Shown here in pieces: positions 60,969 through 64,000 of a stretch of DNA of 64,000 bases. A program made the translations under genes and the position numbers. Numbering within the stretch: the first letter of the stretch is position 1; each line of letters starts with the position of its first letter. Source of the DNA: a virus. The stretch spans positions 1 to 64,000 of IMG/VR virus record IMGVR_UViG_3300032241_001154. The stretch is one strand, 5' to 3'. The notes under the pieces were generated by a model. That model was not told the origin of the DNA and made no database searches. It saw only the letters and a program-made list of their open reading frames with translations.

Positions 60969-61171
60969 CAAATAAACGCCTTCATGTCTTGCGCTTCTGC
61001 TTCCCATTGCTCTGGTGAACCGAGACGAACGACGTGCAAGCACACGTCCGTGCCGTTCTCCATGAGTTCTGATTCGGTGTCGGTCAACTCCACGCCTGCG
61101 TGGGTTTCGCACACCTGCTGGGTGCAGAACTTGTTGTCAATGCCGTACTGAAGCCACTCATCAAAGGTCAT
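60968..61171 (-). CDS. Small hypothetical protein, 67 aa
   Basis: It starts at ATG 61171 behind AAGGTGA. The sequence MTFDEWLQYGIDNKFCT...CETH, then ELTDTESELMENGTDVCLHVVRL, is of a type I recall from several actinophages and cyanophages, always annotated as unknown. The three Cys and one His could bind a metal. It heads the chain of coupled small genes after the transglycosylase. Confidence 0.65.
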   Translation of the reverse strand: MTFDEWLQYGIDNKFCTQQVCETHAGVELTDTESELMENGTDVCLHVVRLGSPEQWEAEAQDMKAFI

Positions 61172-61181
61172 GGCGTTCACC

Positions 61182-61715
61182 TTAGCAGCCGTCGGAGTTC
61201 CATTCTGGGTGGATTCCGTTATTGCGGTTCCAATAGAAGGCGGCGACACGGAACTGGTCTGCGATGCTCGCATCTTGGGCATGCTGGGCGGTGATGCCAA
61301 GAGCGTTAGCGCCGAACTGCCACGTTGGGGGCATGAACTGAAAGATGCCTGCCGCACCCTCGGCGTTCACCTCACGGTAGTTGTGGAAGTCCGTGGGGGT
61401 CGAGCGAGATTCACGCCACATGACGCAGGTGAAGGCCGCTCGGCTCGCTGGTGGGAGCAAGTCCATGTAGCCGCCAGATGGGGCTGTGTGGCTCGCTACG
61501 GGCTTTGGCTTGGCTTTGTGGTGAACCACAGGCTTGGCGACGTGCACATGCGCTAATGGGCGACTGTTGCCGTACCAGAAGATGGTAATCATCTTGGGCG
61601 TGGTCGTCCGAGCGGCGAGGTGATGGGCCACCTTGGGCGCAGCGTGGAACATTCCTACGACAAGGGAGACTACGACTGTCAGTGCGAGGAAGCCACCTCG
61701 CACCGTGCCTAGCAC
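61182..61715 (-). CDS. Rpf/lysozyme-like transglycosylase with N-terminal anchor
   Basis: I choose GTG 61715 (AAGGCAGG upstream). The 178-residue product has an N-terminal hydrophobic signal or anchor (GGFLALTVVVSLVVGMFHA), a basic His/Lys/Pro linker (VHHKAKPKPVASH), and a C-terminal transglycosylase domain with catalytic Glu in CVMWRESRS, followed by NAEGAAGIFQFMPPTWQ, a lytic transglycosylase/resuscitation-promoting-factor pattern. It cleaves peptidoglycan and is the best endolysin candidate in the window. The longer frame to 61874 includes non-coding leader. The signal anchor suggests release through host secretion. Confidence 0.75.
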   Translation of the reverse strand: MLGTVRGGFLALTVVVSLVVGMFHAAPKVAHHLAARTTTPKMITIFWYGNSRPLAHVHVAKPVVHHKAKPKPVASHTAPSGGYMDLLPPASRAAFTCVMWRESRSTPTDFHNYREVNAEGAAGIFQFMPPTWQFGANALGITAQHAQDASIADQFRVAAFYWNRNNGIHPEWNSDGC

Positions 61716-61740
61716 GAGCCTGCCTTGGTAGAGGGATAGA

Positions 61741-61770
61741 ACGGTACCGCTATTGGGTTGCTGGACACAA
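61741..61770 (-). promoter_or_regulatory. Candidate leftward promoter for the transglycosylase gene
   Basis: On the minus strand TTGTGT (61765-61770) is followed after 18 bases by TACCGT (61741-61746), the same -10 as promoter P3. It lies just before the proposed GTG 61715, giving a leader of about 20 bases. The match at -35 is weak. Confidence 0.35.
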
Positions 61771-61909
61771 CGCACTCCTTTGGTTGCCCATTGGGGGATG
61801 CACCAGTTTACCCGAATGTGACGGATAAGGCAAGTACTAAGCGATTTCCTTGCAAATAAAGGGTTTTGCCCCACCGTCGAGGTGATAGAAAAAAAACATG
61901 CAAAAAGAC

Positions 61910-61939
61910 TTGACAGATGTCACACGGGGGTGCCATACT
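61910..61939 (+). promoter_or_regulatory. Rightward promoter P4 (TGTCAC family) for the structured RNA
   Basis: TTGACA (61910-61915) and CATACT (61934-61939) are 18 bases apart with GA-TGTCACA in the spacer, the same place as in promoters P1-P3. No plus-strand gene follows; the downstream region is a structured, apparently non-coding transcript. This is the only rightward promoter found in the right half of the window. Confidence 0.7.
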
Positions 61940-61945
61940 GGTTAG

Positions 61946-62243
61946 GTAAGAAAGCAGCAGTGCCGAGGTGCGCTTGTAAAGTCCCCACGAGAAAGTGGTC
62001 GAGCAAGCCGAAGGCCAGCCTGTGAGCCGTACCACCTGTTTGCGACACGGGCGCACTCAGTAAGGCCGTAGGAAGTTCGGAGCGAACTACGGCGAAGGTG
62101 GGTACGGAAGTTGGGAGCGGAAGTGGTACCCCTAGGAAACGGGAAATCCACAAAGTAGCCCAGCGCAGATGCAGTACCCCAGTAAGGAAAACCAAGGCTA
62201 CCGAGTTAGAAGTCCCCTCAGCAAAGGCTGGGGGGATTTTCTA
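61946..62243 (+). ncRNA. Putative structured non-coding RNA, about 298 nt
   Basis: The region lies between promoter P4 and an intrinsic terminator, on the strand opposite its neighbours. By-eye pairings: GCTTG (61972-61976) with CAAGC (62004-62008), enclosing CCAC/GTGG; GAGGTGCGC (61965-61973) with GCGCACTC (62051-62058, one bulge); CCGTACCACC (62027-62036) with GGTGGGTACGG (62097-62107, one bulge); GCCGTAG (62065-62071) with CTACGGC (62087-62093), with inner TTCG/CGAA. The second and third cross, so a pseudoknot is implied. It does not show the RNase P, tmRNA or 6S hallmarks I know. Short frames on both strands overlap it, but none has a ribosome site or known relatives. Confidence 0.7.
62213..62240 (+). 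terminator. Intrinsic terminator of the structured RNA
   Basis: TCCCCTCAGC (62213-62222) pairs with GCTGGGGGGA (62227-62236) around AAAG, with one G-U pair, followed by TTTT. It ends exactly at the stop of the convergent right-edge gene. Confidence 0.8.
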
Positions 62244-63998
62244 TTGCTGGGCGACGCTATACGGAATGTTGTTTTTGACGAGCGAATCAACCGTCGTCTT
62301 GTTTGGGGGTGTGTCAAACTCGACCCGTGCGATGTCTCCCAAGGTGATTCCGCCGTGAATCTGGGCCTCGACGTAGGGCGCACGTCCCGTGTTGTTGATA
62401 GTTGCGTCTGCCGATAGCCCGTGCTTCAGCATGTCAACGATGCTGTGTTCGCCTGCTGGCTTGACCGCTTCTGCCTCAGGGTCACGAGCCGACATGGGCT
62501 TGGTAGTCCATGGGTTGCCGCCCCTCTGACCGAAGGTGCCTCGGCTGTCGCCCATGGTGACCGTAGAGCGGTCTTTCACGCCGTCCTTCAGCACGACCTT
62601 GGCACCGCCGTAATAGGTGGGGTCGTCCTTTGAGCCTGCGTGGTCAATGTAGCCGTAGATGGGACGCTCGGATGGTGACGCACCTTCCAATCCGAAGAGT
62701 TTGTTTTCGACTTGGGTTCGATGATTGTTCGGGTCGGAGATTTCACCACCGTGCATGGTGGCAGACGAGCCAGTTTGGTGGGCATTCTTGATGGAGCCGC
62801 TTGACAAGACTTGCTTCAGAGCAGATGGTTGCATGCGGACGGCTATTTCACCTGACGCTACAAAGTTTTTGATGGCCCTTGCCGATGCTTGCTGATACTC
62901 GGCGTGGCTTCCAGTCCATTGGTTGCCGTTGAATGGGTGTCCTGCCGCCTCGCCTTTGTAGACCTCGTTCAGCACTTGATAGTGGATTTGGCTTGCCTTG
63001 TCGTCGTCGCCTGCCTCGTGCGCCTCTTGCTCTTGGGCGAGCAGTTTGACCGCCTTGTCGCTGAGGTGTTCCCCTTTGGGCTTCTTAGCCTTCTGTAGGG
63101 GGCGTAGGGCGAACCGTGCCCAGATGTCGCCAGCGGCCTTACCAATCGGCTTGGCGGCGACCCCATTGTCCTTTGACCATTGCAACGCTCGGCTAATCAC
63201 CTCGGTGGCAGGAGCGTCCACACGGATAATTGGCAACATCTGCGAGGGGTGCTGGAAGTGGATAGCCACGTCCGCAGCCCAGTTGTGGTGACCGTCAATG
63301 ACGTAGTTGTCCTTGGAGACAAGAAGGAACTTGCTCTGGGGGATTTGCCCGTCAGCCTCTTTGTAGAGTTGGGCAGCACGCCCAAGCCCGATTTCCTTCT
63401 GCGAAGGCTTCAGGGTCGTGGGGTCTACAAACTCTTTGGTTGAGGTGATACCGCTCTTGGCAAGGTCGGAGACAAACTGGTCACGCATTTTGCTGGGCAC
63501 TTGGGGCATTTCGCTACGGGAGTAGCCAAGTCCGTCCTGCCCCATTAGGCGTGTTCCGTCTACTCGGAGTTCGGTGATGTCTGCCGTGGCGACTTTTGGA
63601 TTGTCAATCTTGTTCGCCTTGTCCAACAGAACGCCAAGTTCGCTGGACGAGATGACGGGCTTTTCACCTGCTGCCAGTGAGTTGATGACGCTCTTTGACC
63701 ATTTCTTGGGGTTCTCCGAGGACGAGTATCCGCCCGTCCACTGATTTCCCTCAAAGGCGTGCCCTTGCTCTGCGCCAGAACCTTGTCCGCCCTTCACCAC
63801 TTGGCTACTTCCGCTCGCCTGAAGCAGGGCGTTGGCGTAGTCCTTGGCTTCAGCGTCGGTGCAAGTAGCAATGCCTTGGAAACGACCAATAAGTTCGGGG
63901 GTTGCTGGAACAACGTCCCAATACTTCACAATGGCAAAAGAACTCTTTAGAAAGTTGTCTTTTAGTTCCTGAAGGGTTTGTTCGCCGTTTCCGTCCAC
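62241..63998 (-). CDS. Modular protein with ParB-like and toxin-like domains (5' end may lie beyond the window)
   Basis: At least 585 residues are encoded; the frame runs from near the right edge (GTG 63998) and may extend beyond it. Modules in order: an N-terminal helical part; the motif GHAFEGNQW at residues 79-87; a ParB-like domain with the sulfiredoxin/ParB signature VIDGHHNWAA near 233-242; a second motif GHPFNGNQW at 353-361; and a C-terminal domain (385-585) with R...TS....R...E..FG....RPIYGY..YGGAKVVLKDGV.DRSTVTMGDS. That pattern resembles a toxin-like domain (DUF3626 or ADP-ribosyltransferase-type) often fused to phage head morphogenesis proteins. It probably acts as an injected or head-packaged effector; this is inferred. 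Confidence 0.7.
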   Translation of the reverse strand: MDGNGEQTLQELKDNFLKSSFAIVKYWDVVPATPELIGRFQGIATCTDAEAKDYANALLQASGSSQVVKGGQGSGAEQGHAFEGNQWTGGYSSSENPKKWSKSVINSLAAGEKPVISSSELGVLLDKANKIDNPKVATADITELRVDGTRLMGQDGLGYSRSEMPQVPSKMRDQFVSDLAKSGITSTKEFVDPTTLKPSQKEIGLGRAAQLYKEADGQIPQSKFLLVSKDNYVIDGHHNWAADVAIHFQHPSQMLPIIRVDAPATEVISRALQWSKDNGVAAKPIGKAAGDIWARFALRPLQKAKKPKGEHLSDKAVKLLAQEQEAHEAGDDDKASQIHYQVLNEVYKGEAAGHPFNGNQWTGSHAEYQQASARAIKNFVASGEIAVRMQPSALKQVLSSGSIKNAHQTGSSATMHGGEISDPNNHRTQVENKLFGLEGASPSERPIYGYIDHAGSKDDPTYYGGAKVVLKDGVKDRSTVTMGDSRGTFGQRGGNPWTTKPMSARDPEAEAVKPAGEHSIVDMLKHGLSADATINNTGRAPYVEAQIHGGITLGDIARVEFDTPPNKTTVDSLVKNNIPYSVAQQ

Positions 63999-64000
63999 GA

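Noticed and set aside
61946-62243. Identity of the structured RNA as RNase P, tmRNA or 6S RNA, because of AAAGTCC and pseudoknot-like pairing
   Set aside because: The second conserved regions of RNase P and the tRNA-like ends of tmRNA are absent, and the length and pairing do not fit 6S.
61920-62358. Open frames on both strands across the structured RNA
   Set aside because: They lack ribosome sites, have odd composition and overlap a terminator; the RNA reading explains the region better.

Overview
The window is a 64 kb segment of a tailed double-stranded DNA phage. A tape measure gene, a frameshifted tail assembly chaperone, two tail-tube paralogues and no sheath or contractile baseplate genes point to a siphovirus. 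Base composition is moderately GC-rich, GTG starts and overlapping genes are common, and several promoters lie very close to start codons. With the transglycosylase resembling actinobacterial Rpf-type enzymes and an HslV/proteasome-like peptidase, this suggests an actinobacterial host, but nothing in the window proves the host. Terminase, portal and DNA polymerase are not visible and probably lie outside the window. No integrase or tRNA gene was found.

Nearly all genes are on the minus strand and are described here in transcription order, right to left. At the right edge (62.2-64.0 kb) is a multidomain protein with a ParB-like segment and a toxin-like C-terminus. It is followed by a plus-strand structured RNA (about 61.95-62.24 kb), a cell-wall transglycosylase, a chain of tiny coupled genes, peptide deformylase, three small proteins sharing a GHxFxGNQ motif, a LexA-type winged helix and a RecB/Cas4-like nuclease. 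An operator-bearing promoter near 56.4 kb opens the head module: scaffold with a nested internal start, decoration protein and major capsid protein. Two morons (DUF4406-like and DUF1003-like) and two collagen-like fibre cassettes, each with a small companion gene, come next. After them are a glycosyltransferase-methyltransferase fusion, head-tail connector genes, two tail-tube paralogues, the frameshifted chaperone, the tape measure, a 3092-residue giant tail protein, a 1608-residue tail protein, two further minor tail genes and a holin-like pair (12.2-12.9 kb).

At 9.8-12.0 kb four genes run rightward, including a Mu Gam-like end-protection protein, facing away from a leftward Sak4/RecA-like ATPase (8.7-9.6 kb). 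Left of this is the replication module: an initiator-like gene that contains an apparent origin (four 15-bp iterons beside three 13-bp direct repeats), a G39P-like helicase-loader candidate, a membrane protein and an HNH nuclease. The left end carries a papain-like amidase, further small genes, an HslV-like Ntn peptidase, a RusA-like resolvase, an ABC ATPase-GNAT fusion, a small HTH protein and a SNF2 helicase with HARP-like repeats that runs off the left edge.

The most notable signals beyond ordinary annotation are: the origin inside the initiator gene; a structured RNA driven by a promoter of the same family as three rightward genes and one tail operon; the GHxFxGNQ motif in six copies over five proteins; a roughly eight-fold excess of the word RGTGAAA/TTTCACY that is absent between 8.4 and 13.2 kb; and a spreading adhesin-like repeat found in many virion proteins. 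All counts and pairings were made by eye.
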